Below the pieces are notes generated by a model. That model made no database searches. It was not told where the DNA came from and worked only from the letters and a program-made list of their open reading frames with translations. Positions 48,704-56,965 of a stretch of DNA of 64,000 nt are shown here, piece after piece; position 1 is the stretch's first letter, and each line of letters begins with the position of its first letter. The stretch spans positions 372,001 through 436,000 of the forward strand of contig JADJOV010000027.1 of the NCBI GenBank assembly GCA_016713585.1, read 5' to 3'. A program made the position numbers and the translations under genes. This stretch comes from Bdellovibrionales bacterium (GTDB taxonomy: Bacteria > Bdellovibrionota > Bdellovibrionia > Bdellovibrionales > Bdellovibrionaceae).

Positions 48704-48791
48704 TTTTTCCTATTTCCCTCTTTCAAGAATCGGATTCAAAAATTGCTGTTGTTTTGAAAGAGAGAGCCTAAATAAAGTCTGATGTTGAATT

Positions 48792-50405
48792 TTACCGAAC
48801 ATCTCTATGGTCCTCAGATTTCGAAAGGATCGCTTCGGCAATCGATGTGACTAAAATTTCGCGAGAAATTGGTTTCGATAAAAAACCATTAAATCCTGCA
48901 TCCAAACACTTTTTACGTTCTTCCACCATTGCATGCGCAGTTAGAGCAAAAACTTTGCCTGGATATAATTTTTTACGTAGAACTTGCAGTGCTTCGAAGC
49001 CGTCGATGCCGGGCATTTGAATGTCCATTAACACAAGATCATATGCATTTTTTAAGGCCAAATTTGCACCGCTTAGTCCGTCTGAAGCAACGGTAACTTC
49101 GATGCCAAATGATTTGAGAAAGTATTTGATTAGCATTTGATTTTCTGGTGCGTCTTCGACAAGTAAAATATGTTTCCCTCGTAATTCTTTTAAGTATTCG
49201 GATTTTTCAATTGATTTACTGATTTTACTCGCGCCAACAGTTTCAACCAACAACGTTATTAAAAATTTGCTGCCGGATCCATCTTTGGAATCAATCAGTT
49301 CGACGTTACCACCAAGTTTCTGTGCAAGACGACGTGAGAGCGACAATCCAAGGCCTGATCCCCCAAATCGTCTTGACGTGGAAGTGTTGGATTGAGCAAA
49401 GTCCTGAAATAGTCGATCTCTTTGTTCTGAACTAATGCCAATGCCAGTGTCTTGAACTTCAATTTCGAGTATGCCCTTCTTTTCGTTTAGGGGCTTAAAA
49501 GTTGTTGTGACTACGACGGAGCCTTGCATGGTAAATTTAATTGCATTGCCAACAATATTTATAAGAATCTGACGAATTAAATTTGAATCAGAAGAAATAG
49601 TCTCGGGGAGAGCCACCTCGGCGTGAAGAAGTTGAATGTCCTTCGTTTGGGCCTTGATGAATAACAAAGAAAAAATTTCTTCAAGAATTAATTTTGGCGA
49701 AAAAGGGATCGCTTCGATTTGTAATTTTCCCGCCTCAATTTTGGATAAATCAAGAATATTATCAATCAGGTTACAAAGTGCCTGGGTGTTTTTTTGAACA
49801 ATACTTATAAACTCGTTCCTTTGCACTGGATTCAGATCGTCATGCTTTAGAATTTCTGCAAATCCTAAAATAGCCGTCATCGGAGTGCGAATTTCATGGC
49901 TCATATTTGCCAAAAATAGAGATTTTGTTTGATTTGCCGTATCGGCCTTAATTTTTGCTTGTGCCAATTCAAGTGAATTTTGCAGCAGTTTTTTCTTGGC
50001 GGCTTTCAGCGATCCAATGATAATGCTAATTAAAACCCCTTCGACTAAATATAATGCTAGGCGAATAATATCGGGAACGCTACCAATTCCAAAATGATTG
50101 ATCGGATTGATGAAAAAGTAAATCCCTATGATAGCACCACCAATTACCGTAGCAATTCCAGAGGCAATACTGCCGAACCAGGCGGAAAAAATAACGGCTA
50201 GCAAAAATGGAAGAAGCGCAGCATCTTCACCCAGAATAGGCTGTGCCGTTTGTCGAAGAAAATAGACAAAATAAAGAAGGACAAAAGATGCACCTAATTG
50301 TCCGAAAAGACGAATGGACTTGGATGATTCAAAGTCTTTGGTTTTTAGGCTCACTACGTTACCTCCGCTTTGTAATTTGGATAAACGCCCAATTAAATCT
50401 TTCAC
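48792..50405 (-). CDS. Hybrid sensor histidine kinase
   Basis: 537 residues. The N-terminus has about four membrane helices resembling DUF4118/KdpD-type sensors (LLPFLLAVIFSAWFGSIASG). HisKA has FLANMSHEIRTPMTAILGFA, with the phospho-accepting His. HATPase has the N, G1 and G2 boxes (LINIVGNAIKFTMQG, VQDTGIGIS, SGLGLSLSRR). The C-terminal receiver (ILLVEDAPENQMLIK, VLMDIQMPGIDGF with Asp, ALTAHA, FLSKPIS) makes it a hybrid kinase. It starts with a GTG directly after the marR stop, so the two are translationally coupled. The output regulator is not visible. Confidence 0.9.
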   Translation of the reverse strand: MKDLIGRLSKLQSGGNVVSLKTKDFESSKSIRLFGQLGASFVLLYFVYFLRQTAQPILGEDAALLPFLLAVIFSAWFGSIASGIATVIGGAIIGIYFFINPINHFGIGSVPDIIRLALYLVEGVLISIIIGSLKAAKKKLLQNSLELAQAKIKADTANQTKSLFLANMSHEIRTPMTAILGFAEILKHDDLNPVQRNEFISIVQKNTQALCNLIDNILDLSKIEAGKLQIEAIPFSPKLILEEIFSLLFIKAQTKDIQLLHAEVALPETISSDSNLIRQILINIVGNAIKFTMQGSVVVTTTFKPLNEKKGILEIEVQDTGIGISSEQRDRLFQDFAQSNTSTSRRFGGSGLGLSLSRRLAQKLGGNVELIDSKDGSGSKFLITLLVETVGASKISKSIEKSEYLKELRGKHILLVEDAPENQMLIKYFLKSFGIEVTVASDGLSGANLALKNAYDLVLMDIQMPGIDGFEALQVLRKKLYPGKVFALTAHAMVEERKKCLDAGFNGFLSKPISREILVTSIAEAILSKSEDHRDVR

Positions 50406-50906
50406 CTATTTCTTTTCAGTATCGTCCTCAAGTAACATTGAAGGCTCCTCATTTTCCATTCCTGACTTTTGAACCAAAGCTTGTAAACCTTTTACAAGAC
50501 CGGTTCGCTGAGTTTCACTCAATTGGGCTAAACCATTCATAAGGCGTTCCTGAATAGACATTGGGCTTTTGGTAAGTAGGGATTGACCATGCTTGCTTAT
50601 GCTTAGTTCGACAGACCGTGAATCGGTTTCTGATTCTACTCTGTCTATCAGTTTACGATAAACTAGTTTAGATACCACGACCGATACCGAGCTTTGATGG
50701 GTTAGAGTGGCGGCGGCTAGCTTGTTTATAGATAGCGGAACTTTGCTGGCTGCTAACTTCTGAAGTACGAAAATTTGAGCTGTGCTCAAGCCTAAGTTTT
50801 TTTCTGTAAACTTTGATGTTTGACGAAGTGTTCTAACTATTTTTCTAATCGAATCGAGGACTATCTGTGCATCTGGTTCTAATTTCGTTTTTGATCTACT
50901 TTTCAT
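50406..50906 (-). CDS. MarR family transcriptional regulator
   Basis: 166 residues with a winged-helix domain: LSTAQIFVLQKLAAS, LSINKLAAATLTHQSSVSVV, VSKLVYRKLIDRVESETDSR and RSVELSISKHGQSLLTKS. It likely represses its own operon, consisting of marR, the hybrid kinase and possibly the ClC gene. A perfect palindrome covers the start codon (50905-50930). It ends TAG immediately followed by the kinase GTG. The effector is unknown. Confidence 0.88.
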   Translation of the reverse strand: MKSRSKTKLEPDAQIVLDSIRKIVRTLRQTSKFTEKNLGLSTAQIFVLQKLAASKVPLSINKLAAATLTHQSSVSVVVSKLVYRKLIDRVESETDSRSVELSISKHGQSLLTKSPMSIQERLMNGLAQLSETQRTGLVKGLQALVQKSGMENEEPSMLLEDDTEKK

Positions 50907-50930
50907 TATATATGGGATACCATATATAAT
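50905..50930. promoter_or_regulatory. Palindromic operator over marR start
   Basis: ATTATATATGG-GATA-CCATATATAAT: two perfect 11-base arms with a 4-base spacer, overlapping the marR start codon. MarR proteins bind such near-palindromes. It is a likely autoregulatory site for the marR-kinase operon. Confidence 0.7.
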
Positions 50931-51101
50931 TTATTACGGCCATCCTTTTTTTGATTTTATAATTTGAGGAAGACCCACGTACTTATGACACACCGTCGTG
51001 TTTAAGACAAATTTAGGCATGGAAAATTTGTCTTAGCAATTTTTTAACTTATAACTTTTGGGCATTTAGCAATATCACTCAAGCACTATTAAACTAAATC
51101 T
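50931..51101. other. Upstream region of marR
   Basis: No gene. The minus-strand promoter of marR should lie here, next to the operator. GACAAATTT and its mirror AAATTTGTC occur near 51007 and 51025. Confidence 0.35.
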
Positions 51102-51221
51102 TTAAAGGACATCGCCCCACGGCGGACTCACCGCAAAGGCTGCATTAATTTGTCCGACGTGAGAATATGCTTGTGGGAAGTTACCGGTCTGCATTCTTTC
51201 GGACGGAATATAGTGTTCCGT
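51102..51221 (-). pseudogene. 3' remnant of GH15 glycoside hydrolase
   Basis: The minus-strand frame from 51221 to a stop at 51102 encodes TEHYIPSERMQTGNFPQAYS and HVGQINAAFAVSPPWGDVL, which matches the C-terminus of GH15 (glucoamylase/trehalase-type) proteins (GNFPQAxSH motif). All upstream sequence has been replaced by the IS91-like element at about 51221. Only about 39 codons remain. It is a relic. Confidence 0.7.
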
Positions 51222-52509
51222 CACTGGAGGCGTCACCTTGATCCAGCGATTTGGGGGCGCATGCAACGTCAATGTCCACCTCCATCAACTTCTGATCGAT
51301 GGGGCTTATGAACTCAATACCGACAAGATCCCAGAGGACTTTCACAAAAGTGCACCTCCAACCATCCCAGAGCTAGAGGGCCTGGTTAAGACCATCGCCC
51401 ACCGAGTTGCCAAATACCTTGAGAAAAACGGCATCATCGCAAAAGATGACGACGCCCCTCTTCAACTCAACATCCCCATGGAGGAAGGCTTTTCCCATTT
51501 GCAGGCCGCCTCGAGTTCCTACAGATTCTTGCTCGGTCCAAATAAAGGAAAAAAGGCTCTCGTGCTCAAATCTCAGGTCGACAGGGACCACCTCGGCAAA
51601 GGTGGACTTGTTGGCAAGTACTCTGGCTTCACTCTCCACGGAGGTGTTGCCGTAGGCCCTGGACAACGAGACAAGCTTGAAAAGATCGCCCGATACATTG
51701 CAAGGCCCGCCATCAGTGAAGAGAGGCTCTCTGTCAACTCCAGAGGGCAAGTCATCTATAAACTCAAAACTCCCTATGACGATGGAACCACACAAATTGT
51801 CTTTGAGCCCTTGGAGTTCATGGAAAAACTTGCGGCCCTTGTCCCTCGACCACGAGTTCACCTCACACCTGATTTCATGGAGTCCTGGCTCCAAACTACA
51901 AGTACAGAAAACTCATCGTCCCAACCCCACTAGCCACGACTCCAAACCAAGGAGCGGTCGACCAGAGCCAAGATGACAACATTAAGAACGACTCAACAAA
52001 GAAAAAGCGCATCACCTGGGCCCAGCTGCTCAAGCGAGTCTTCAAAATGGACATGGAAACCTGCAATGTTTGCGGCGGAAAAATGGCAGTCATCTCCGCA
52101 ATCACTGATCCCGAGGTGATCCAAAAAATACTCGAACATCTGAAACTTCCCACGAGATCACCGAAAATCCACTCAAGCCGAGGACCACCACAACACCATT
52201 GCAAAGGTTCTGGAGACGACTTCATCCAAGCCTTCCCTGATTATGATTAGACCAAGACACACGACTCATGAGCTTTCTTGGACCCCTCAGATTCGAAATC
52301 CAAGAGTCGGCGGGACTCCTATACAAAAAAACAAATCCAATGAGAAAAATCGATATAAAATCTCATAAACAGTCCATCAATCTAAAAAGCATCATCAAAA
52401 ACTCAAAAAAATTGAGCAGAATTAACTGGAAACCAACTTCCCGCAGAATTGACCAGGCGTCCTATATAATTGAGTTCCTCAGCGCAGGTGCTTTGTTCTT
52501 CCTATCCTC
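51221..52509 (+). mobile_element. IS91-like transposase remnant, copy 2
   Basis: More complete than copy 1: it begins TGGVTLIQRFGGACNVNVHL, HQLLIDGAY, the middle of the Y2_Tnp domain, and includes the region shared with copy 1 (from 51488). A TTG at 51238 opens a frame to 51933. Around 51865 an extra base or bases and an in-frame TGA destroy the LTRFHG segment; the C-terminal zinc-like part (TCNVCGGKMAVISAITDPEV) is read in another frame to 52250. Inactive. Sequence identity with copy 1 runs to 52509. Its left end is in a GH15 gene and its right end in a small zinc-ribbon gene. Confidence 0.82.
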
Positions 52510-52692
52510 TTCTTTGGCAGCTTCCTCCTGAAACTGCGTTACTTCTTTTGCGGCCCTCATCGCTTGATGAAAATCGCTCTCGGAATCAGACCAGTAGTCC
52601 TCGTAGTAAAGGCAACTGGAGCAGTGTGCGTAAGACTGAAGCGTCTCTAGAAACCCGCCGCACCGAGGGCATTTGTTTTTATGTCTCGCCAT
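52510..52692 (-). pseudogene. Small zinc-ribbon protein, 3'-truncated
   Basis: The minus-strand frame starts MARHKNKCPRCGGFLETL, then SSCLYYEDYWSDSESDF, giving CPxCG plus a CxxC-like pair (AHCSSC). It runs to EEAAKEE near 52510 where the IS91-like border begins; the last 16 codons of the open frame are IS sequence. It is likely cut by the element. Strong upstream AGAAGGGGA is a ribosome binding site. Function unknown. Confidence 0.5.
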
Positions 52693-53197
52693 TTTTTATT
52701 CCCCTTCTGAAAGGCTTGTTCGTTTGTCCTTTCACTAATATCTATTGCAAGGAAACGGGGTGTTTGTGCCAACGGCGCAAACCTTCGAAACAAATGGGAA
52801 ATTTAGTTTGGTGAAAAAATTACGGGCGACATCGAGTTCGCTCGTGCGAACTTTGAGTTCGGTTTTTTAAAGGAAATGAAACGTATCTGGATCCAGTGCG
52901 GCGTTCGGGGCGTAGTTCAACCGTCGCGCTCGGTGAACACCCGGTCGACAACACTAAAGATATCTGTATAGACGAAGTTGCGCGGTCTTACAGCAAAGCA
53001 AGGATTTATAAATTCAGGGTCTCTATCGCAGGTCAATTCCATCAAAGACTTTGACTGCAAGCTAACCAGAAAAAGAAATTTTGAATGCCAATTCAGCCAG
53101 CCAAAAAATCAAAGTCAAAATCACGTTTTGAGTATTTTGAATTTATTTTTTTGCAACGTGGCTTTGTGGTTTTTCATTTTTTCACGCGCGGAAAGTT
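52693..53197. other. Non-coding region between IS remnant and DGR locus
   Basis: About 500 bases. No open frame here looks like a protein; one of 79 codons at 52978-53217 has atypical composition. I see no repeat or RNA gene. Confidence 0.4.
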
Positions 53198-53530
53198 TTA
53201 ACTCAGACGCCTGTTGACTCGATCTAGAGTTTTAACCGCAGCTCGAAAATCTTTTTTATCGTCTTCGCTCAGTTTGAAATTCCCAGGTGCGATTAAACTT
53301 AACGGCTCTACTTCCAAAAATTTAGCTAAAGTCGAAATAGTTGAAAGCCTGACATCTGCTACTAAAAGGTTTTCTATTTCATTTATTGTTGATATTGAAA
53401 CTCCCGACACTTTAGACAACTTATTCTGAGAAAGCCCAGCTTGTTCACGATAAAACTTGAGCATACTACCCAAATGTCGCACCAAGCGGTTAAGTTGTTT
53501 GTCATCGTAATGTTTAACACTTCGAGGCAT
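53198..53530 (-). CDS. XRE-type helix-turn-helix regulator
   Basis: About 110 residues from the ATG at 53530 (MPRSVKHYDDKQL); AGGAAG lies 7 bases upstream. The upstream in-frame start at 53599 is less likely. The HTH_3 motif is clear: FYREQAGLSQNKLSKVSGVS, ISTINEIENLL, STISTLAKFLEVEPLSLI. It lies downstream of the DGR template repeat on the same strand and may be the regulator of the retroelement or a separate gene. Confidence 0.75.
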   Translation of the reverse strand: MPRSVKHYDDKQLNRLVRHLGSMLKFYREQAGLSQNKLSKVSGVSISTINEIENLLVADVRLSTISTLAKFLEVEPLSLIAPGNFKLSEDDKKDFRAAVKTLDRVNRRLS

Positions 53531-53776
53531 ATCGCTTCCTTTCTCCGTAATGGTAAATATACGGACAAGGAGCAAGCTGCGGGTATTTCTCCATTTCATA
53601 ATATTAACTGGTATAAAAAACGAAGTGGCGGCCTTCGAAAGAATCTACCAGACGCCACTCCTCAGCGATATTTGTCTGACACAGAGCCGTCAGCTCAGGA
53701 GTAATGACCTGGACATGGCCTTGGCAACACAGATGCAATCCTTGGACGACATCTTCTGGCCGAATTTAGCGATGTG
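53531..53776. other. Region between HTH gene and DGR template
   Basis: About 245 bases without a gene. Plus-strand open frames here overlap the TR and are shadows. It likely contains the HTH promoter and the 3' flank of the TR RNA. Confidence 0.4.
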
Positions 53777-53898
53777 CTCACGAGGCGGAACCCCACATTG
53801 TTGTTACGATTACCAGGACCGTTGTTGTTGCGATTACCGGAGCGCAAGTTCTGCGCATTGTTGTTCCAACTCCCGCCACGTATGACGCGGTTAGAGCC
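53777..53898 (-). repeat. DGR template repeat (TR), 122 bp
   Basis: Aligns without gaps to 56163-56284. Read on the minus strand it is rich in AAC triplets, so it would code for Asn runs (GSWNNNAQNLRSGNRNNN). It lies 14 bases beyond the reverse transcriptase stop. 18 of 122 positions differ from the VR, 17 of them at minus-strand adenines (31 adenines in total) and only one elsewhere. The shared 3' end GTTCCGCCTCGTGAG is a candidate IMH-like homing segment. The short open frame across it is not a gene. Confidence 0.95.
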
Positions 53899-53912
53899 CG
53901 TAAAATTGGCCA

Positions 53913-54926
53913 TTACACCATATTTAGTGATTCTCGAAAAATACTCCTCCTAATTGACAATGAATTCACATGACTCACATGTGCCACAATACTTCCAACC
54001 GAATTTATTAAATCCCTTTCGGATATGTGCCCTTTCTTAAATTGAATTTCTCGACTTCGAATTTTATTTTTCATTCGAGATAAATTCTCTCTTTTGATTC
54101 GAATAATTTGAGGAAAAACTCGAAATCCTAGAAATGGTATGCCTTCAGAAACAGGAGCTATCTGGGTTACTTTTGCTTTAAGTTCGAGCGCCAATGCCTG
54201 CGTAACGAATTCGTCAATTTTTGACAAAAGATTCCAAAGTTCTTTTTTGCTATCAGCAAAGCAGATAAAATCATCCATGTACCGAATATAACCCTTAATC
54301 CCGATTCGATCTTTGATGAGATGATCGAGTTCGCCCAAATACAAGTTTGCAAAATGCTGACTTGTTAAGTTGCCAATTGGGAGGCCTTTTCCATCGGCAT
54401 TTCCTGGGACCTTATGGTCAATAATTATATCCAAGAGCCAAAATAGGTCGCTGTCTTTAATCATCCTTTGAAGGATATTCTTCAGAATTTGGTGATCAAT
54501 ACTTTCAAAAAACTTTTTGATATCGCATTTTAAATAATACTTAAACTTTCTAGAAAACTCCTGGCATCGCGAAACTGCAAGATGGGCACCCTTGCCATTC
54601 CGACAAGCATAGCTGTCAAATATCGAGCGTCTCTCAATTATAGGTTCTAAAAAATTGCATATTGCGTGATGAACTACTCGGTCACGAAAATCAGAGCTGC
54701 ATATTTTTCGAACTTTTGGTTCCTTCACCTCAAACTGTGAATAGGGGCGTGGGCGGTAAGAGTGGCTTTCGAGCTGCTGTTTTAACAAAATCAATTCATT
54801 TTCGAGATTGAAAGCAAATGAGATTACTGAGTTTTTTGCTTTCTTTCCACGCGTGGCTCTTTTTGCCGCCAATAGTAGGTTTTCAAAAGTCACTATTTTT
54901 GGATACAGGTTAGCGAGTCTTTTCAT
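53913..54926 (-). CDS. DGR reverse transcriptase
   Basis: 337 residues. RT motifs are in order: FEVKEPKVRKICSSDFRDRV (motif 1-2), LKCDIKKFFESIDHQIL (motif 3), GLPIGNLTSQHFANLYLGEL (the SQ form typical of DGR enzymes), GYIRYMDDFICFADSKKELW (catalytic YMDD) and PFLGFRVFPQIIRIKRENLS. It copies the TR RNA with adenine-directed errors to produce cDNA that replaces the VR. It overlaps the Avd gene end by 17 bases, and its stop is 14 bases before the TR. Domain size and the GxxxSQ motif separate it from group II intron RTs. No endonuclease or maturase domain. Confidence 0.93.
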   Translation of the reverse strand: MKRLANLYPKIVTFENLLLAAKRATRGKKAKNSVISFAFNLENELILLKQQLESHSYRPRPYSQFEVKEPKVRKICSSDFRDRVVHHAICNFLEPIIERRSIFDSYACRNGKGAHLAVSRCQEFSRKFKYYLKCDIKKFFESIDHQILKNILQRMIKDSDLFWLLDIIIDHKVPGNADGKGLPIGNLTSQHFANLYLGELDHLIKDRIGIKGYIRYMDDFICFADSKKELWNLLSKIDEFVTQALALELKAKVTQIAPVSEGIPFLGFRVFPQIIRIKRENLSRMKNKIRSREIQFKKGHISERDLINSVGSIVAHVSHVNSLSIRRSIFRESLNMV

Positions 54927-55299
54927 ATTCGTCCTGTTGCTGTTTCATCCAACCACCGAGCATTTTACCCACTTCGTTGATAAGAAAAGACGAGTGCTCA
55001 TAGGCTTTTCGAGAAAAAAATCTGAGTTCAAAACAAATCCGCATTAAAATGCGAATTTTCTCAAGGTTCATATTTGCTCGTCGCAAAACTGGACCTTTAT
55101 TTTTGCTATATCTAGCTTCAACGAGATCTTCGACTATCTGCAAAGACAGATTTGTCAGCCTGTCGGAAAAATTAAAGCGGGCTTTTTTGGGAAATCCGTC
55201 GATAGTAACCAAAAGCCATTTTAAGAAATCCATCCATTTAATAAAAATTGGAAGGTCTTTCTTTGATTCCGACTGAAGTTCTTTTGGCTCATGTTCCAT
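54910..55299 (-). CDS. avd: DGR accessory protein Avd (four-helix bundle)
   Basis: About 130 residues from the ATG at 55299 (MEHEPKELQ); an earlier in-frame start at 55323 is possible. Helical throughout: PIFIKWMDFLKWLLVTIDGF, RFNFSDRLTNLSLQIVEDLV, RRANMNLEKIRILMRICFEL and SSFLINEVGKMLGGWMKQ match the Avd/S23-like four-helix protein that forms a positively charged pentamer and binds the RT in known DGRs. It overlaps the HRDC gene by 11 bases and the RT by 17, so the three are co-translated. Confidence 0.85.
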   Translation of the reverse strand: MEHEPKELQSESKKDLPIFIKWMDFLKWLLVTIDGFPKKARFNFSDRLTNLSLQIVEDLVEARYSKNKGPVLRRANMNLEKIRILMRICFELRFFSRKAYEHSSFLINEVGKMLGGWMKQQQDEYEKTR

Positions 55300-55798
55300 C
55301 GGGTTTAGCCTCAGTGGGTTCAACTTTAGGTTCGATATTTATTTTTGAAATAGACAGAACATCCTCACCGTATTTTTGAGCCTTTCCTTTTCCAATTCCA
55401 TCAATTTGAGTGAGTTCTGAGATAGACTGTGGCCGTTTTTTTACGATCATTGCAAGTTGTTGATTGGTAAAAAGGATGTACGGCGGCACACCTTCTTTTT
55501 TGCATCGCTGCAACCTCCAGTCGCGGAGTATATTAAATAATCCCATATCAGCGTCGGTTAATAACTTTTTCCAATCCTCATCGTGATCGCGTTTTTCTTT
55601 TTGAGTGGCTTTCGACTCCAGCTCTGCCCGATGCGGAAAGTATCTGAGTACAAATGTCAGATAGGGGACATCATTTTTTACGAAGTGGTAGTCGGTCACA
55701 GAAATGACTTCGATGTCTTTTAAAAACTCCCGAACTTCCTCGTCGTTGAATCCGCCGTAAACCGAATCGAAAGCCAAAGAAATAATTTTGATCAACAT
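55289..55798 (-). CDS. HRDC-domain DGR accessory protein
   Basis: About 169 residues from the ATG at 55798 (MLIKIISLAFDSVYGGFNDE), preceded by GAGGG; the longer open frame to 55939 is less likely. The N-terminal part (EEVREFLKDIEVISVTDYHF, VPYLTFVLRYFP) is a region I cannot name. The C-terminal 85 residues are an HRDC helical domain: LFNILRDWRLQRCKKEGVPP, YILFTNQQLAMIVKKRPQSI and LTQIDGIGKGKAQKYG. HRDC binds nucleic acid in RecQ/RNase D proteins and has been reported as a DGR accessory. It overlaps Avd. Confidence 0.83.
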   Translation of the reverse strand: MLIKIISLAFDSVYGGFNDEEVREFLKDIEVISVTDYHFVKNDVPYLTFVLRYFPHRAELESKATQKEKRDHDEDWKKLLTDADMGLFNILRDWRLQRCKKEGVPPYILFTNQQLAMIVKKRPQSISELTQIDGIGKGKAQKYGEDVLSISKINIEPKVEPTEAKPDGT

Positions 55799-56149
55799 TG
55801 TAATCCCTCTTTCAATAGGGTGGTTGAAGTCGATTTCGATGACCCTCGGAAATAAATAGCATTTCGGTATTTTTCTATAAACTAATATTTTCCTCCAAGA
55901 AGAAAGGGCTGACCGGCTTCTTGGACAAAGACGAAACAACCGATTGATTCGGTTAATTAAATTTAGAACTGGACTAAATTATAAAAGCGTTTTTATTTAC
56001 GCGGGGCGAAATGGGTGGGAAATTTAAAATTTTCTTGGCTTACGCCAAATGAATTTGAGTACTGCGGCCGCGCTTTCAGCAGGCCTACGTTTTTCTCAAA
56101 TTCATTTGTCTCCAGCCCTTCAAGGGTAAGAGGTAAAAAGAGCCAAGGG
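55799..56149. other. Region between VR gene and retroelement cassette
   Basis: About 350 bases without a protein gene. It holds the long hairpin at 56046-56108 and a 6-bp palindrome AACCGA-TTGAT-TCGGTT at 55939-55955. On the minus strand TATAAT (55978-55983) could be the -10 of a promoter for HRDC-avd-RT-TR; no clear -35 is seen. Confidence 0.45.
56046..56108. repeat. 14-bp inverted repeat downstream of VR
   Basis: CAAATGAATTTGAG at 56046-56059 pairs perfectly with 56095-56108; the loop is 35 bases and GC-rich at its centre. It begins about 55 bases downstream (minus strand) of the VR 3' end. Hairpins just after the VR mark the target site in some DGRs; alternatively it stops transcription of the target operon. 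Confidence 0.6.
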
Positions 56150-56965
56150 CTACGGGCGAGTCCTCACGAGGCGGAACCCCACACGGTTGCTACGACCACC
56201 AGGACCGTTGATGTAGCGAAAACCGGAACGCAAGTGCCGCGCACCGTAGTACCAACCCCCGCCACGTAAGACGCGGTTAGAGCCATTTGCAGGCCCCTGT
56301 GGATCTACACCACCAGGAAGGTTGTTGCCATGCCAGTCTGCCAGCCACTCCCACACATTGCCGTGAATATCATAGATTGGCTTTCCGTTAATCATGATTG
56401 GCTTCTTAAGGCCAACGGGATGAGTTTTTGATCCAGCGTTGCCACTGTACCAAGCGTAGTCTCCTAAGTTTTTATCCGTATTGCCATGAGCGTAGTCGCC
56501 AGTTGAAAGGCCTCTCATGCGAGCAACATATTCCCACTCGGCTTCTGTAGGTATTCTGTAAACATCGCCCTTTTTGTGTCCTGGGAAAAAGTCGCTAAGC
56601 TGTTTTTGAACTTGCGGGTCACTCGATGTAGAAAGCTTATTTACAGTTTCAGTCCAAGCGACAACATCATTATGTGATACCTGCTCAACAGGATTCAATT
56701 CGCCTTTAAAATTAGAAGGGGCTGTATTTAGAGAACTCTTGCCCGGAAGATGGGCGTTAGCCAAATCAATGACACTTTTCCATATTTTTTGAGTGGTTTG
56801 AGTGGCCATCATTTCAAATGGCTTCGTTATTGTGACAGACACTTTTTCAGCGTCACCCATTCTAAACTTGCCGCCTGGTACTTTCACAAAATCAATAATT
56901 GGACTGCCGTCGGCATTCCGTTCTTTAACATCAAACTTTCTCGATTTTGATTCAGGTCTTCTTTT
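56150..56965 (-). CDS. DGR target domain: FGE-like (C-type lectin fold)
   Basis: A formylglycine-generating-enzyme/sulfatase-modifying-factor-like domain. It starts after DFVKVPGGKFRMGD (the GTG at 56887 is only a nominal start; the frame is open to 56965) and has VTITKPFEMMATQTTQKIWK, PVEQVSHNDVVAWTETVN, YRIPTEAEWEYVARMRG, DIHGNVWEWLADWH and SNRVLRGGGW, all conserved in the family. The C-terminus is the variable repeat (VR), ending GFRLVRTRP. In such DGR targets the fold displays variable residues on a ligand-binding surface. It is probably not a separate gene: the upstream frame joins the ankyrin protein after one frameshift between 56945 and 56966. Confidence 0.9.
   Translation of the reverse strand, partial: KRRPESKSRKFDVKERNADGSPIIDFVKVPGGKFRMGDAEKVSVTITKPFEMMATQTTQKIWKSVIDLANAHLPGKSSLNTAPSNFKGELNPVEQVSHNDVVAWTETVNKLSTSSDPQVQKQLSDFFPGHKKGDVYRIPTEAEWEYVARMRGLSTGDYAHGNTDKNLGDYAWYSGNAGSKTHPVGLKKPIMINGKPIYDIHGNVWEWLADWHGNNLPGGVDPQGPANGSNRVLRGGGWYYGARHLRSGFRYINGPGGRSNRVGFRLVRTRP
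56163..56284 (-). repeat. DGR variable repeat (VR), 122 bp
   Basis: In-frame 3' segment of the FGE-like gene, coding NRVLRGGGWYYGARHLRSGF onward. Relative to TR, about 13 residues differ, nearly all at Asn codons of TR (for example Asn to Tyr, Gly, His, Phe, Ile, Ser, Arg). The only non-adenine difference is one C/T change. The 3' end is identical to TR. Confidence 0.95.

Noticed and set aside
52978..53217. 79-codon plus-strand frame before the HTH gene
   Set aside because: AT-rich with an atypical composition and no start signal; probably chance in non-coding DNA.
53695..53913. Open frame of 72 codons over the TR with many Asn codons
   Set aside because: It is the template repeat itself; TR RNA serves as a template and the frame has no independent domain or ribosome binding site.
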